Shown here in pieces: positions 22,870 to 31,315 of a stretch of 64,000 bases of DNA. The position numbers and the translations under genes were made by a program. The stretch covers positions 1-64,000 of the IMG/VR virus record IMGVR_UViG_3300020204_000019, one strand, 5' to 3'. Under the pieces are notes generated by a model. The model made no database searches, was not told the DNA's origin, and was given only the letters and a program-made list of their open reading frames with translations. Within the stretch, counting starts at the first letter, position 1. Each line of letters opens with the position of its first letter. The stretch comes from a virus.

Positions 22870-24930
22870 TTAGATTTGGAACGAGGCGGAAATGTTAATG
22901 AAGCCCGCACCTGAGATAGTAACGGGGATGAGGGTATCACCTGCGGCAGAAGTTGTGGTGGTGAGTGTAGTTGTTCCGTTGGATGTGAACACAGCATGGG
23001 TAGCTGTAATCTCTAGACGGACGCTCTTGGCAACTCTATCCCCATCTGAGTCATAAGTATTGACCACAAGGTTTTTCGACAAGTTAGCCCCTGTGAACAC
23101 AAAGTCTCCTGAGTCTTGCCACACGCAGGAAACTAGATTGGGTAAAGAGGAAGAAATGACATGGGTATTCACTTCAAAGGTTTTGAAAGACCCTGAGGCG
23201 AAGTTACCATCCGCAGACTGAGCAGGGATATCGGTACTGCTAACGGATACTGCCCAATATCTACCTTGATCATCAAAAGTCATACCTGTGAAGTATCCCG
23301 CTTCGTATGCAGTCTTTGTCCATCCACCTGCTGTCCAATCATAAATGGATGCTTCGTTCTCAAAGAGACACATAAGACGGGTGTTGTTTATGTTCTGAGG
23401 AGCCCAACCCAAAACAGGGAAGGTATCTGAACTATGATAGGTCAAGGAGCTAAAGTCGGAGGAGTCGATGGCAAAAGTGGTGATCTTCTTCCATGTGGCG
23501 GTTGTGTTAAGTGCCAACATGGCAGGGGAAGTGTGTGAATAAAAGACACTTAGATAATAATCCGCTCCGCTTTTGGTCAAAACGCAGTTTAAACGCATCT
23601 GTTGATTTGTGGTGTCGTTGTATTGCTTATAGGTCACATAGTCAGAAATCGTATCAATCCCTGCCATTGTCACAGAGCAAATTTCCATTGTCAGCGTATC
23701 GTTGGCTTTGTTCCAAACCAAGAGCAAGAAACTAAGGGTTGGAGTATCTGCCTTTGGTCCAAAGCAAGGCACATAGGCATAATAGATATCCGTTTCACCA
23801 CCTATGGGAGAAGCCTCGAAATGAGTAGGTGTGTATGTATTTAATTGGGCATCAGCGATGTTTGTAGTTAACGCCACATTTCCAACGAAACCTTGATTGC
23901 CCCTGCGGTCAGCTAAAAGAGTTAAGATATTTGTGCCAGCGTTATACTTGTAGAACAAGTATTGTCCCAAGTTGGTCTTGGTGTAGTTGGATGCGTTATA
24001 TACGGTGGTGTGACCGAATCCATTTCCATCTAAGTTGATTTGTCCATTATTCTCGATGGACATTAAGAAACAATATTCCCCTGCATTGTTTGTCCCTGCA
24101 TAGAAAATCGGATTGGAGTCCATGTACCAAGCCGATCCTCCGTAAGAAAGAGAGAGTTTTGTAGGTGTACCTATGGTGATAGACCCATTGTCTCCGCTAG
24201 TGGTGTAGGTAGCCTTCCACAGACTAGTCTTTCTGAAGTTTTGGAGCGTTCTTTGAGAAGAGCCGTATGTGGCGTAATCCCTGTTGGCAAAATAGGTCTG
24301 TCTACCCGCACCTCTTAATAAAAGAGTCTTGTTTGTCGTATCCACGGCAAGGACTGCAAACTGAGAAATCCAACTTGGACTTGAGGCGTTGTATGCAGCT
24401 AGCGTAGCTCCTGATTCGGATTGAAAGTTGTACGCTCCCACATCTTCAAAGTCTGTATCGGATACTTCATGTATTGTTCCGTCATACATGAACAGCCCAT
24501 TGACGGTTTCTCCTGCATTGAAGTTCATTACATTGATGTTGGCTCCCGTATTATCCGTAAATGAAATGAGTGACCCAATATCTATCCTATCCGACTTATC
24601 CATTACATGAAGTTGGCTAGCATTTATCCATTCCGACAAATTCTCGCCGTATGTAACTTCAGAGTCGGTGCCATTGGTGAAGGGGGAAAACACACTAGAC
24701 TTGTTAGAGACTAGTGTTGCCCTTACAGGGTAAACCGTGCGTGTCCCCCCTATTGGATAAAAGGCTTCATTAGGTTTATCAAAGACGGGAGATAGCGTGG
24801 TGTAGTCATATGCCTGATCTCCTATCCAAATGTAGTCTTGATCAGGGGAGATAACCAAACCACAAGTGGTTTTGGAGATGTGGAAGTTAGTTCCATCATA
24901 TAGACCGAATAGACTTTTGATCTTGGGCAT
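22870..24930 (-). CDS. Probable tail or fibre protein, beta-propeller-like
   Basis: 686 residues from ATG 24930 (GGAG seven bases upstream). The protein is almost all beta: it opens MPKIKSLFGLYDGTNFHISK, has repeated segments in which a strand ends in tryptophan or tyrosine (DYIWIGDQAYDYTTL, SSLTYHSSDTFPVLGW, STDIPAQSADGNF), and ends in an immunoglobulin-like domain (LRLEITATHAVFTSNG... by pattern). This is compatible with a propeller or multi-domain adhesin. It lies in a five-gene minus-strand operon (26210 to 22486) of tail-like proteins. Confidence 0.55.
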   Translation of the reverse strand: MPKIKSLFGLYDGTNFHISKTTCGLVISPDQDYIWIGDQAYDYTTLSPVFDKPNEAFYPIGGTRTVYPVRATLVSNKSSVFSPFTNGTDSEVTYGENLSEWINASQLHVMDKSDRIDIGSLISFTDNTGANINVMNFNAGETVNGLFMYDGTIHEVSDTDFEDVGAYNFQSESGATLAAYNASSPSWISQFAVLAVDTTNKTLLLRGAGRQTYFANRDYATYGSSQRTLQNFRKTSLWKATYTTSGDNGSITIGTPTKLSLSYGGSAWYMDSNPIFYAGTNNAGEYCFLMSIENNGQINLDGNGFGHTTVYNASNYTKTNLGQYLFYKYNAGTNILTLLADRRGNQGFVGNVALTTNIADAQLNTYTPTHFEASPIGGETDIYYAYVPCFGPKADTPTLSFLLLVWNKANDTLTMEICSVTMAGIDTISDYVTYKQYNDTTNQQMRLNCVLTKSGADYYLSVFYSHTSPAMLALNTTATWKKITTFAIDSSDFSSLTYHSSDTFPVLGWAPQNINNTRLMCLFENEASIYDWTAGGWTKTAYEAGYFTGMTFDDQGRYWAVSVSSTDIPAQSADGNFASGSFKTFEVNTHVISSSLPNLVSCVWQDSGDFVFTGANLSKNLVVNTYDSDGDRVAKSVRLEITATHAVFTSNGTTTLTTTTSAAGDTLIPVTISGAGFINISASFQI

Positions 24931-24934
24931 TTCT

Positions 24935-25144
24935 TTACTCCTCCCCACCTATGGGTTGGGCTTCTGTGGTTGTTTGGAAATAGGATAACGCCTCTTCTTC
25001 GGAAAGAAAGGGAGCGTTATTGGGACTCGTAGGATTCCCTTTGGTCTGATACAACACCTGTCCGTCTTTGGATACCTTCAAGTCCCCCTCTTCCAAAGCC
25101 AAGGTGAAGTTGCCCTTGCCAATTACACTTACGATCATGCTCAT
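24935..25144 (-). CDS. Hypothetical 69-residue protein
   Basis: AGGAG lies six bases before ATG. The protein is a small beta domain (MIVSVIGKGNFTLALEEGDL) with an acidic helical end (SEEEALSYFQ). Its stop is five bases before the next start. It may be a small structural or assembly protein of the tail operon. Confidence 0.55.
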   Translation of the reverse strand: MSMIVSVIGKGNFTLALEEGDLKVSKDGQVLYQTKGNPTSPNNAPFLSEEEALSYFQTTTEAQPIGGEE

Positions 25145-25158
25145 CTCTAACTCCTAGT

Positions 25159-25509
25159 TCAGTTGTGGTAGTTCATAGAGAAGATCAAATCTGCACCCCC
25201 ATAGTTGGCACAGACTGCACTCACTATCAGACTCATTGTATCTCCAGCTTCCAACAAGGCTTCCGTACTCGCCGTGACCACATACTCTCCCGCCTCAAAA
25301 GACACCTGATAAATCACATCAGTAGGGTCAAAATTACGGATAAGTTTTATGGTCGTAAACCCTGCCCCCTCAGGGGCTTGATCCAACGATACTCTGTATC
25401 CCTTGAGGTACATATCTCTCAAGGGCTTGTATGGCGTAGATGAAGCTAAGGGGATTATTTCCCCCACTATGTAGGCATGGACTTCTAGCTTAGTTGTCAG
25501 CCGACTCAT
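25159..25509 (-). CDS. Hypothetical tail-region protein
   Basis: 116 residues from ATG 25509, which overlaps the stop of the upstream gene (TAATG) and has GGAGG seven bases upstream. Beta-rich (KLEVHAYIVGEIIPLASSTP, EAGEYVVTASTEALLEAGDT) without known domain. It was chosen over an ATG five codons upstream because of this coupling. Confidence 0.55.
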   Translation of the reverse strand: MSRLTTKLEVHAYIVGEIIPLASSTPYKPLRDMYLKGYRVSLDQAPEGAGFTTIKLIRNFDPTDVIYQVSFEAGEYVVTASTEALLEAGDTMSLIVSAVCANYGGADLIFSMNYHN

Positions 25510-26210
25510 TACACAACCTCCCATGTGTTATCCGTAGTGTTCGCCACTAGTGTGATGGAGTCATATTGCACATCTAAGGTGAAACTCGTGGCTCCATTGA
25601 TCAAATCCCCACCCGATCTTTGAACCACTAAGTTATTCCCTGCCGCTCGACCCCTTAGATAAAATCGGATAGTATCGCCATCATCGACACCTGACAATAA
25701 AGGCAAGGTAGCCGTGATTGTCCCTGCCGCACTATTGACAGAGTAGTGATATCCCACAGCCGCATTAAAACTCACAGCTTGTCTTGAGAACTCTAACCCA
25801 CCTGCTGTCGATAATACGCTGTCGATTGCGGATAAATGTGTACTGATACTATCCGTATTTAGTGCCACATAGTTGGTCGGACTCACATTAGCCGTTATGT
25901 CGTCCGATGTGATGACCGAGTTTATCCAATTTGTCCCATCGAATGAGAGCAAGTCCCCTTCATTTATTCCGCCCCCAATCACCACATCGGAAAGTGTGTT
26001 TATGCTCCCCAAGCTCGTGAGATTGACTCCACTTAGTGCGGGTAAAGTCTCCGCTACGGATAGTTGCAGTACTTCTCCCGCTCCCACCCCCGCATCAAGG
26101 GAGGCACTTGTTCCTGCATCCGTAATGTCGGCAAGACTAAGGGAAACACCCTCTAAGTATCCATTTGAAAACTTGAGGTGGTTCCCCCCATTTAGTTTTA
26201 GAACCCACAT
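25509..26210 (-). CDS. Probable tail fibre protein
   Basis: 233 residues. The first half carries repeated A/G/D/S segments (SLADITDAGTSASLDAGVGA, GDLLSFDGTNWINSVIT) typical of fibre shafts; the last 80 residues, with ATLPLLSGVDDGDTIRFYLR and NNLVVQRSGGDLINGATSF, match the beta-sandwich domains often found at the end of phage tail proteins. GGGGGAAG precedes ATG. First gene of the 26210-22486 operon and preceded by a terminator that ends the small upstream gene. Confidence 0.65.
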   Translation of the reverse strand: MWVLKLNGGNHLKFSNGYLEGVSLSLADITDAGTSASLDAGVGAGEVLQLSVAETLPALSGVNLTSLGSINTLSDVVIGGGINEGDLLSFDGTNWINSVITSDDITANVSPTNYVALNTDSISTHLSAIDSVLSTAGGLEFSRQAVSFNAAVGYHYSVNSAAGTITATLPLLSGVDDGDTIRFYLRGRAAGNNLVVQRSGGDLINGATSFTLDVQYDSITLVANTTDNTWEVV

Positions 26211-26220
26211 TGTGCTTCCC

Positions 26221-26248
26221 CCTTAGTGTTTGTAAGCAAACACTAAGG
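26221..26248 (-). terminator. Hairpin terminator after the 26475 gene
   Basis: CCTTAGTGTTTG and CAAACACTAAGG form a perfect 12-bp stem with loop TAAG. It lies 20 bases beyond the stop of 26269-26475 and just ahead of the fibre gene. No long T-run follows on the minus strand. Confidence 0.6.
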
Positions 26249-26268
26249 GAAACATAAAAGGTTTAGGG

Positions 26269-26475
26269 CTAGTCTTCCGTGGGCAAGTCGCCCACAAAGA
26301 AGTACCCCGTCCCACCACCCTTATTCAGCCACTCGTCAAGGAGGGCGTGGAGCATACCCCGCGTCTTGTCATCAGGGTTGACCGCCACGAACCCAAAATC
26401 CGAATGGACACCCTCGCCGTCCTCGCGGGTGTACTGAATCTCGCCGTGAACAATGGGGACTTCGATGTTCTTCAT
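26269..26475 (-). CDS. GC-rich 68-residue protein, likely highly expressed
   Basis: Unrecognised protein (MKNIEVPIVHGEIQYTREDG ... FGFVAVNPDDKTRGMLHALL ... GYFFVGDLPTED). Codons end mostly in G or C, in contrast with its neighbours and like 12465-12707, with which it also shares a leader of more than 40 matching positions around GTATCCC. A terminator isolates it as a single-gene transcript. Confidence 0.65.
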   Translation of the reverse strand: MKNIEVPIVHGEIQYTREDGEGVHSDFGFVAVNPDDKTRGMLHALLDEWLNKGGGTGYFFVGDLPTED

Positions 26476-26497
26476 AATGTAATCTCTCTTTCTGTTT

Positions 26498-26550
26498 CAG
26501 GGGTCTCGCCTAACTAATAATGGAGAACCCCCTTTGGGATACTCTAAAGA
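26498..26550 (-). promoter_or_regulatory. GTATCCC-type promoter and leader of the 26475 gene
   Basis: On the minus strand CTTTAGAGTATCCCAAAG (core 26542-26536) is followed by GGGGGTTCTCC, ATTATTAGTTAGG and CGAGACC. This is nearly the same as the leader of 12465-12707 on the other strand 14 kb away. Confidence 0.6.
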
Positions 26551-27128
26551 TTCTTTACGATTCTAAATCCAACCATCGTAGATGGAACATGAGCATAGTG
26601 TGTCCGTCTATTGCAGGGTAAACGACACATCATGCTCGGATCGCTCCAACCCCCTCCCAAGATATACTTCTTTCCATATTCATCTCCATCCCACATCCAC
26701 TCAGATACATTTCCGCACATATCATATAAACCCAAGGCGTTCGGCTTTTTGAAGCCGACTTCATGTGTTGTACCCCCCGAGTTATCCCAATACCATGCCA
26801 AGTTGCCCAAATCATTCCCGCCTGAAAAAGCGTACCTCTTGTTATTAAACCTAGCGGCATGAAGCCACTCCGCCCTTGTGGGGAGGCGATACCCTTTAGA
26901 TTTGGAACAGCGTGTAATCCGACCCGTCTTATGAAAATTGTAATAAGGCGTTAGCCCTTCTTTAACGCTTTTGGCATTACAGAACTCAAGAGCCTCTTTC
27001 CAAGTGACACTCTCTACAGGGAGATCATCTCCCCTGAACACGCTGTTATTGGACATGAACTCGCTGTACTCCTTCTGTGTCACCAAACAAGGCGACATGG
27101 AGATACGCTTCTTTGGCAGGTCAATCAT
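26544..27128 (-). CDS. Formylglycine-generating-enzyme-fold protein
   Basis: 194 residues with the landmarks of the FGE-sulfatase (SUMF1) domain: VTQKEYSEF, PVESVTWKEALEFC, GYRLPTRAEWLHAAR (79-93), NALGLYDMCGNVSEWMWDGD (130-149), LGGGW (167-171) and a C-terminal VGFRI (186-190). The family includes true formylglycine-generating enzymes, which oxidise a cysteine in sulfatases using a Cys pair, and many non-catalytic ligand-binding lectin-like proteins. Two cysteines near the end (178 and 182) sit where the catalytic pair would be, but three rather than four residues apart. No sulfatase gene is in the window. Roles as adhesin domain, modification enzyme or protein of unknown use are open. GAGG precedes ATG. 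Confidence 0.75.
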   Translation of the reverse strand: MIDLPKKRISMSPCLVTQKEYSEFMSNNSVFRGDDLPVESVTWKEALEFCNAKSVKEGLTPYYNFHKTGRITRCSKSKGYRLPTRAEWLHAARFNNKRYAFSGGNDLGNLAWYWDNSGGTTHEVGFKKPNALGLYDMCGNVSEWMWDGDEYGKKYILGGGWSDPSMMCRLPCNRRTHYAHVPSTMVGFRIVKNL

Positions 27129-27173
27129 TGAAAAACCTCGTTTCTCTAGATGGTGGGGGGGGGTTGCCCACTT

Positions 27174-27692
27174 CTATCCTTTATAGAAGTGATGGGCTAC
27201 ATACTGCATGAGAATCCCGCTAGCGGTACCCACATTGACCGACCTAACGCTTCCATATTGTTGAATGTACACACAAGCGTCACAAATGGATAAAACATCT
27301 TGAGAGATGCCCATCATTTCCTCTCCAAAGATAAATATATCATTTGGCTCAGGCTTGAAGTCCATGAGATTTATGGCTGTAGAAATCCCGTTCTCTACTG
27401 CCACTAGCCTGTGTTTATCCTTAAGGGCTTTGATCTCTTCGATCCCATCCAAATGGATAAGCTGTGTGTAGTTGTGAGTACCCACAGCTCCTCTTCTGTC
27501 CCATTTACGCTTTCCGTAGTAGTAAACGCACTCCACTCCAAACGCATTACCATTACGGATAAAGGTGGAGATATTAAAATCTCCCTGTATGTGTTGCATC
27601 ATCACCCGATAAGGGAACGCCTTTCGCTCCAAGTCCTCCCTGATTTTAATCAGTTCCCAATCTTTGTATGCGTCTATAACATTTTTATCCAT
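27174..27692 (-). CDS. SpoU/TrmH-family RNA 2'-O-methyltransferase
   Basis: 172 residues with the three SPOUT motifs: NISTFIRNGNAFGVECVY (40-57, with the catalytic-type arginine at 46), DIFIFGEEMMGIS (118-130) and VYIQQYGSVRSVNVGTASGI (141-160), which form the trefoil knot that binds S-adenosylmethionine. The family methylates ribose 2'-OH in tRNA or rRNA. There is no separate RNA-binding domain, which suggests a tRNA (TrmL-like) target. With four tRNA genes in the window, modification of phage or host tRNA is a reasonable guess. Confidence 0.8.
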   Translation of the reverse strand: MDKNVIDAYKDWELIKIREDLERKAFPYRVMMQHIQGDFNISTFIRNGNAFGVECVYYYGKRKWDRRGAVGTHNYTQLIHLDGIEEIKALKDKHRLVAVENGISTAINLMDFKPEPNDIFIFGEEMMGISQDVLSICDACVYIQQYGSVRSVNVGTASGILMQYVAHHFYKG

Positions 27693-27762
27693 TTGCGGTG
27701 CCTTTTTTTACTCTATTTATGGGGCGTACCTACTTGAACCTACTATAGAAAGGTAGAGAACG

Positions 27763-28863
27763 ATGTTTAAGACTTCTATGATCCGCAGAGCCTTTTTGAT
27801 GCGTCAGGCTGCCCACAAGCATCTCATGAAGAATGCAGGGCCTTTGACGGATGTGAGTCATCTCCGCCATCAGGCTGTGTTTTTGATGGGTGCTCCCGGT
27901 TCAGGTAAGGGATTCGTCAGCAAGAGGCTGTATCTCAAGTATATGCCCGGTGGCGGTGCTGGTGGCTCTTTAGACCCCCAAATGTTTCAGCGTGAGCTTT
28001 CGGAGCAAGAGAGAGGACTCACCAACCTAAACTTTGAGAGCGTCAGAGACCGTATTGAGACTTATGGTTTTAGGTTAGAGGTGAATGAGGGGGGGAATTC
28101 CGCGACTATCCCTTTCCGCATTTATGACAACAACGAAGTCCTTATTCCGAGAGACCAATGGGAGGAGAAGGCTCCTGATATTGTCGATATGATTGAGGGA
28201 CTAGAAGAAGTGGTTTTCGCAGCCCCCAAGCATGAGCTTCCCTCATATTGGAGAGTTGTAGACCCTGATATGTACAAGGAAGAGCTTGAAGGCTACTTAG
28301 AGACCAAGCCTGGTTATGTTCACGAAATGTCTTCTGAGATGTCCAAGGCGTACTTCGAGGCGGCTATTGCCACAGGTGACCCCGTTATCGTTGACGGCAC
28401 GGGTGCAAAAGCTGCCAAGTATGTCGAACAAATTAAAGTCGCAAGAGATGCTGGCTACAGCATCACACTTGTTTGGATTTATGTGCCTCTTGTCGCCAAC
28501 ATCATCCGTAACTGCACAAGAGCTAGAGTTGTGCATATCAGCCATGTGACTCGCCTCTTTAAGCAGATGGCGATTACTTGGAAAGCCTTAAGCCCCTATC
28601 TCGATAAATCAAAGGTGATTAATACCTTTGACCCTAGCTCTTCGGGTGGTGATGCTAAGTCCTACCTCTCAAAGAAGAGCCTTGTGGACGGATATGTCCA
28701 AGAGCATATGGGATATCCTGATCTCTACACCTATATGACCCAATCGCCCGATGTCCCTCAGGATCAGAAAGACCTAGCGATGGGACTGAGATGGCTAAGT
28801 GGTGGAGCGATGAGCGATAAAGAAAGACGGATGCAGGAACTCCGCAATAAGTTTAACCGTTAA
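27763..28863 (+). CDS. Zeta-toxin-like P-loop kinase
   Basis: 366 residues. The N-terminus MFKTSMIRRAFLMRQAAHKH is basic and helical like other leaders in the window. A Walker A motif MGAPGSGKG lies at 42-50; later IVDGTGAKAAKYVEQIKVAR, a VWIYVPLVANIIRNCTRARV segment and an arginine cluster follow the order of zeta-toxin/polynucleotide-kinase-type P-loop proteins. Zeta toxins phosphorylate UDP-N-acetylglucosamine; phage relatives are usually annotated only by fold, so the substrate is unknown. No antitoxin gene is adjacent. AAAGGTAG lies before ATG. Plus-strand singleton between minus-strand genes. Confidence 0.7.
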   Translation: MFKTSMIRRAFLMRQAAHKHLMKNAGPLTDVSHLRHQAVFLMGAPGSGKGFVSKRLYLKYMPGGGAGGSLDPQMFQRELSEQERGLTNLNFESVRDRIETYGFRLEVNEGGNSATIPFRIYDNNEVLIPRDQWEEKAPDIVDMIEGLEEVVFAAPKHELPSYWRVVDPDMYKEELEGYLETKPGYVHEMSSEMSKAYFEAAIATGDPVIVDGTGAKAAKYVEQIKVARDAGYSITLVWIYVPLVANIIRNCTRARVVHISHVTRLFKQMAITWKALSPYLDKSKVINTFDPSSSGGDAKSYLSKKSLVDGYVQEHMGYPDLYTYMTQSPDVPQDQKDLAMGLRWLSGGAMSDKERRMQELRNKFNR

Positions 28864-28911
28864 TAAATCAGCCCCCTCCTCCCCGCTAATAAATCAGTCC
28901 CCCTCCGTCCA
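28862..28911. repeat. Short direct repeat after the kinase gene
   Basis: TAATAAATCAGCCCCCTCC and TAATAAATCAGTCCCCCTCC occur 28 bases apart. The second copy overlaps the end of the minus-strand gene at 28886. A small duplication at the junction of two convergent genes. Confidence 0.6.
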
Positions 28912-29263
28912 ACGGACTGCCCTCATTAAAAAAGAACACAAGTTCCTTCGCAAGATAGCCGAGTAAGAACAAATCAAACGAATCGGCAAAATGACGGTGT
29001 TCTATCTTTGAGTATGTCCTCTCATATATCCGATATATCCTAGGCATATCACCTCGATAGATACGCCTAAATTCCTCGTTGAATACTTTATAAAAGTAGT
29101 TCCCCCAAGTAGGACGGACAAGCATCTTAGATGCAAACTCCTCCTCCAACATCTCAAGAACTAGGTTCTCTGTCTCCCTATAGTACTGAAAACTCTCCAT
29201 CTTCGCATAAACATCCTCCCTAGTAAGAAGCGGGGTCTGCTTTTTATTCGATCTCCTGTACAT
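28886..29263 (-). CDS. Hypothetical 125-residue protein
   Basis: AGGAG precedes ATG. The protein is helical and rich in aromatic and charged residues (MESFQYYRETENLVLEMLEE, PRIYRIYERTYSKIEHRHFA, LFLLGYLAKELVFFF). The last segment is hydrophobic but interrupted by charges. No known domain. Last gene of the minus-strand run 31066-28886. Confidence 0.55.
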   Translation of the reverse strand: MYRRSNKKQTPLLTREDVYAKMESFQYYRETENLVLEMLEEEFASKMLVRPTWGNYFYKVFNEEFRRIYRGDMPRIYRIYERTYSKIEHRHFADSFDLFLLGYLAKELVFFFNEGSPLDGGGLIY

Positions 29264-29301
29264 TCTAGGCTCCTCTTAGTCTCACTTATAGTGAATGATC
29301 A

Positions 29302-29718
29302 TTAAGAACCTAGCGACTTTTTATCCATTAAGAACTGCCCTAAAGATGCACGAACGGATAACCACACACTCACATCACAAGGGTCACCTAGGTTTTCTTT
29401 ACCCATCTGATCTATTTCGGAACAAATACGCTGAACAGTACTCACGGCAAATTGCTCTTTGTTTTTCATGATGTATCTAGCTACATCAGAAACTACATAA
29501 GTTCGCCTTCCTAATGCGTACCTAAAAGATAGGAACAACAACTGATCTAGTTCTTGTACAGATATCAGAGCCATTTGCTCTACACTTCTATTGTCCAAGA
29601 CCGCAGCCTCCCCATCGGAGTTGACGGCATTAATCTTATTACTTAAAGGCACCTGATCTTCAGTAATAAGATATGTGTGTGAACCCGACATAACCACGGT
29701 TGCTTTTCTAAGCGTCAT
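29302..29718 (-). CDS. Hypothetical protein sharing a module with 30125
   Basis: 138 residues. Residues 6-50 (VVMSGSHTYLITEDQVPLSN ... AVLDNRSVEQMAL) match the C-terminal end of 30125-30583 (VVSEDVHLYTLSEDQVPQSH ... CVLDIRYLKLHAL). The rest is helical (QELDQLLFLSFRYALGRRTY). The module is therefore present in two adjacent genes, at the N-terminus of one and the C-terminus of the other. Function unknown. Confidence 0.55.
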   Translation of the reverse strand: MTLRKATVVMSGSHTYLITEDQVPLSNKINAVNSDGEAAVLDNRSVEQMALISVQELDQLLFLSFRYALGRRTYVVSDVARYIMKNKEQFAVSTVQRICSEIDQMGKENLGDPCDVSVWLSVRASLGQFLMDKKSLGS

Positions 29719-29844
29719 TACTCACTCTTTCTCTTTCAGGGTATTGGATAGTGCTTTACCGATCCTAGTGCAGAGACACAATCAAATCGTAGTCGCTGAT
29801 TTCCTTTATAAGGATGATTCCCTCAAAAGGGGGTCAATGCCCGA

Positions 29845-30183
29845 TTATATAGAATCTGTTTTCGCCCATCCAACACTTAGTGCGAAAGCCTGTTCTTTCA
29901 GCTTGAAGGCTTCCCGCTCCATCTCCATTATTTCTCGCGTGTGGAAGCCATGCGGACCCGACTCAAACACGAGCAGAAATAGAGCTATGCTGTAGTTAGT
30001 TACTCTGTTTACCGCCCGAGTAGCCTTCTTGTTATCCCCACAAGCCACAGCTAGCTCGACATCTTTGAAAGCCCTTTTGGTCAGGGCGAGATAATGCTTT
30101 GCTTTTAGGTGTTCCTCGTTTGGGCTACTTAGGGAGGGCGTGGAGTTTGAGGTATCGAATGTCGAGGACACAGGATTCTCCAT
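29845..30183 (-). CDS. Helical protein whose 3' end is duplicated at 31.3 kb
   Basis: 112 residues; AGGA lies seven bases before ATG 30183, and the start overlaps the end of 30125-30583 by 59 bases. The protein is helical, with the C-terminal sequence REIMEMEREAFKLKEQAF followed by ALSVGWAKTDSI. The DNA of this end (29852-29952) recurs at 31298-31398 with six differences in 101 bases. Function unknown. Confidence 0.6.
   Translation of the reverse strand: MENPVSSTFDTSNSTPSLSSPNEEHLKAKHYLALTKRAFKDVELAVACGDNKKATRAVNRVTNYSIALFLLVFESGPHGFHTREIMEMEREAFKLKEQAFALSVGWAKTDSI
29852..29952. repeat. Direct repeat copy A (101 bp)
   Basis: Matches 31298-31398 at 95 of 101 positions by eye. This copy lies inside the intact gene 29845-30183. 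Confidence 0.85.
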
Positions 30184-30583
30184 TTGCGTTCCTAGCGTGG
30201 ATTTTATGCGACTGAGGTACTTGGTCTTCGCTTAGTGTGTAGAGATGTACATCCTCGGAGACAACCATGTCTTTCTTAAAGACAAAGTTTTTGCTGACGA
30301 TGGGTAAGAGGCTCAGGAAATGATTTATGGGGAGATAAGGATATATCTCCCCATCCCATATGGGGAACCCAAAAGGCAGGTACGGAGGGCAGGTGTACTG
30401 CATATCCTTCAAACAAAAAAATAACTCAACTGAGAGATATCTCCCATCTTGGTCTTCTTCTGAGTATGATCCTTCTCCCGCATAAATAAAAAGATCATGG
30501 TCTTGATCTACTTCAATCTTATAGAGCTTGCTTATGGGTCTGATACATTCAAATCCATAATCGAGTAAAACTCGTAATTCCAT
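30125..30583 (-). CDS. Hypothetical 152-residue protein
   Basis: AAAGG precedes ATG by eight bases. The first part (MELRVLLDYGFECIRPISKL ... DLFIYAGEGSYSEEDQDGRY) and middle (CPPYLPFGFPIWDGEIYPYL) are unrecognised; the C-terminal 45 residues form the module shared with 29302-29718. It overlaps the downstream gene by 59 bases. Confidence 0.55.
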   Translation of the reverse strand: MELRVLLDYGFECIRPISKLYKIEVDQDHDLFIYAGEGSYSEEDQDGRYLSVELFFCLKDMQYTCPPYLPFGFPIWDGEIYPYLPINHFLSLLPIVSKNFVFKKDMVVSEDVHLYTLSEDQVPQSHKIHARNANGESCVLDIRYLKLHALPK

Positions 30584-30622
30584 TTGGAGTGCCTTTCAAG
30601 TTTATTCCCTGTTCTCAGGGAT

Positions 30623-31066
30623 TTAACAGGTTGCGTTATCTTCCAACAGCACCACATCCCCCCCCTTCACCACATGGAGCAACATCGCCATCACACCGAT
30701 GTCGGGGATGTCGCAATCCTTAACGAACACGCGATACATCCCTATACGAGAGTATAGAGAAAAGACCTTCCCTTCAGTTGTCACAAAAGTCCACCCATGT
30801 GAGTCTCCCTCAACACGATGAGGGGTGCCAAACGCCTTGAGAAAGTTCCCCTCCTCGTCTGTGAGCAAGCCACCATAACCCTGAGTCGTGGTCATAGTAG
30901 CCTTCCTCAGAAAAGGGGTCGAGGAAAAGTTTCCCATAGAGACTTCAGATAAAGCGAGCTTGAAGGCGGCGGAAGTCGCCTCGTTACGAACTGCAAGGTC
31001 AGCGTCGGAGACGACATGACCGGGCGGGATGGGGGAAACGCTTAATACAACAAACGGCTTACTCAT
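30623..31066 (-). CDS. Hypothetical protein with GC-biased codons
   Basis: 147 residues, AAAGGTAG upstream of ATG. The sequence opens MSKPFVVLSVSPIPPGHVVS, and contains YGGLLTDEEGNFLKAFGTPH and LYSRIGMYRVFVKDCDIPDI. Codons favour G/C at the third position, as in other probably strongly expressed small genes here. The leader contains two hairpins (TCTAAT...ATTAGA and GACCC...GGGTC). Confidence 0.6.
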   Translation of the reverse strand: MSKPFVVLSVSPIPPGHVVSDADLAVRNEATSAAFKLALSEVSMGNFSSTPFLRKATMTTTQGYGGLLTDEEGNFLKAFGTPHRVEGDSHGWTFVTTEGKVFSLYSRIGMYRVFVKDCDIPDIGVMAMLLHVVKGGDVVLLEDNATC

Positions 31067-31096
31067 ATCTGAACTACCTTTTGACCCTTGAGGGGT

Positions 31097-31315
31097 CTAA
31101 TGTGGTCTATTAGACGGAAGCCTTTTGAGTACAAAGGCTCGCATCATCGGGACACACGGACTAATGGAATATCTTCGCTCGTCATACACTTCATCAAAAG
31201 GGGAAAGTTCTGCAATCAGCACTTTCAGCACATTTTGGATAAGTTCACACGAACTCACAGATTGGACAATCTTCACGGATTGATCCTTATGCTGTGGGAA
31301 TCTGTTTTTGCCCAT
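31097..31315 (-). CDS. Possible small gene downstream of the Dcm methylase
   Basis: A 72-residue frame starting ATGGGC inside repeat copy B, in a different frame from the duplicated gene. It contains ELIQNVLKVLIAELSPFDEV and ends LKRLPSNRPH. The start codon lies in the truncated copy and has no clear ribosome-binding site, so this could be a chance frame, or a real gene whose own 5' end was replaced during recombination. Otherwise the 31067-31373 stretch holds only copy B and leader hairpins. Confidence 0.3.
   Translation of the reverse strand: MGKNRFPQHKDQSVKIVQSVSSCELIQNVLKVLIAELSPFDEVYDERRYSISPCVPMMRAFVLKRLPSNRPH

Noticed and set aside
26544-27128. FGE-fold protein as the variable target of a diversity-generating retroelement.
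   Set aside because: No reverse transcriptase or template repeat is visible in the window, and the C-terminal codons show no adenine-rich variable pattern.
27763-28863. Zeta-like kinase as half of a toxin-antitoxin module.
   Set aside because: No small antitoxin-like gene is adjacent on the same strand; phage relatives of this fold often stand alone.
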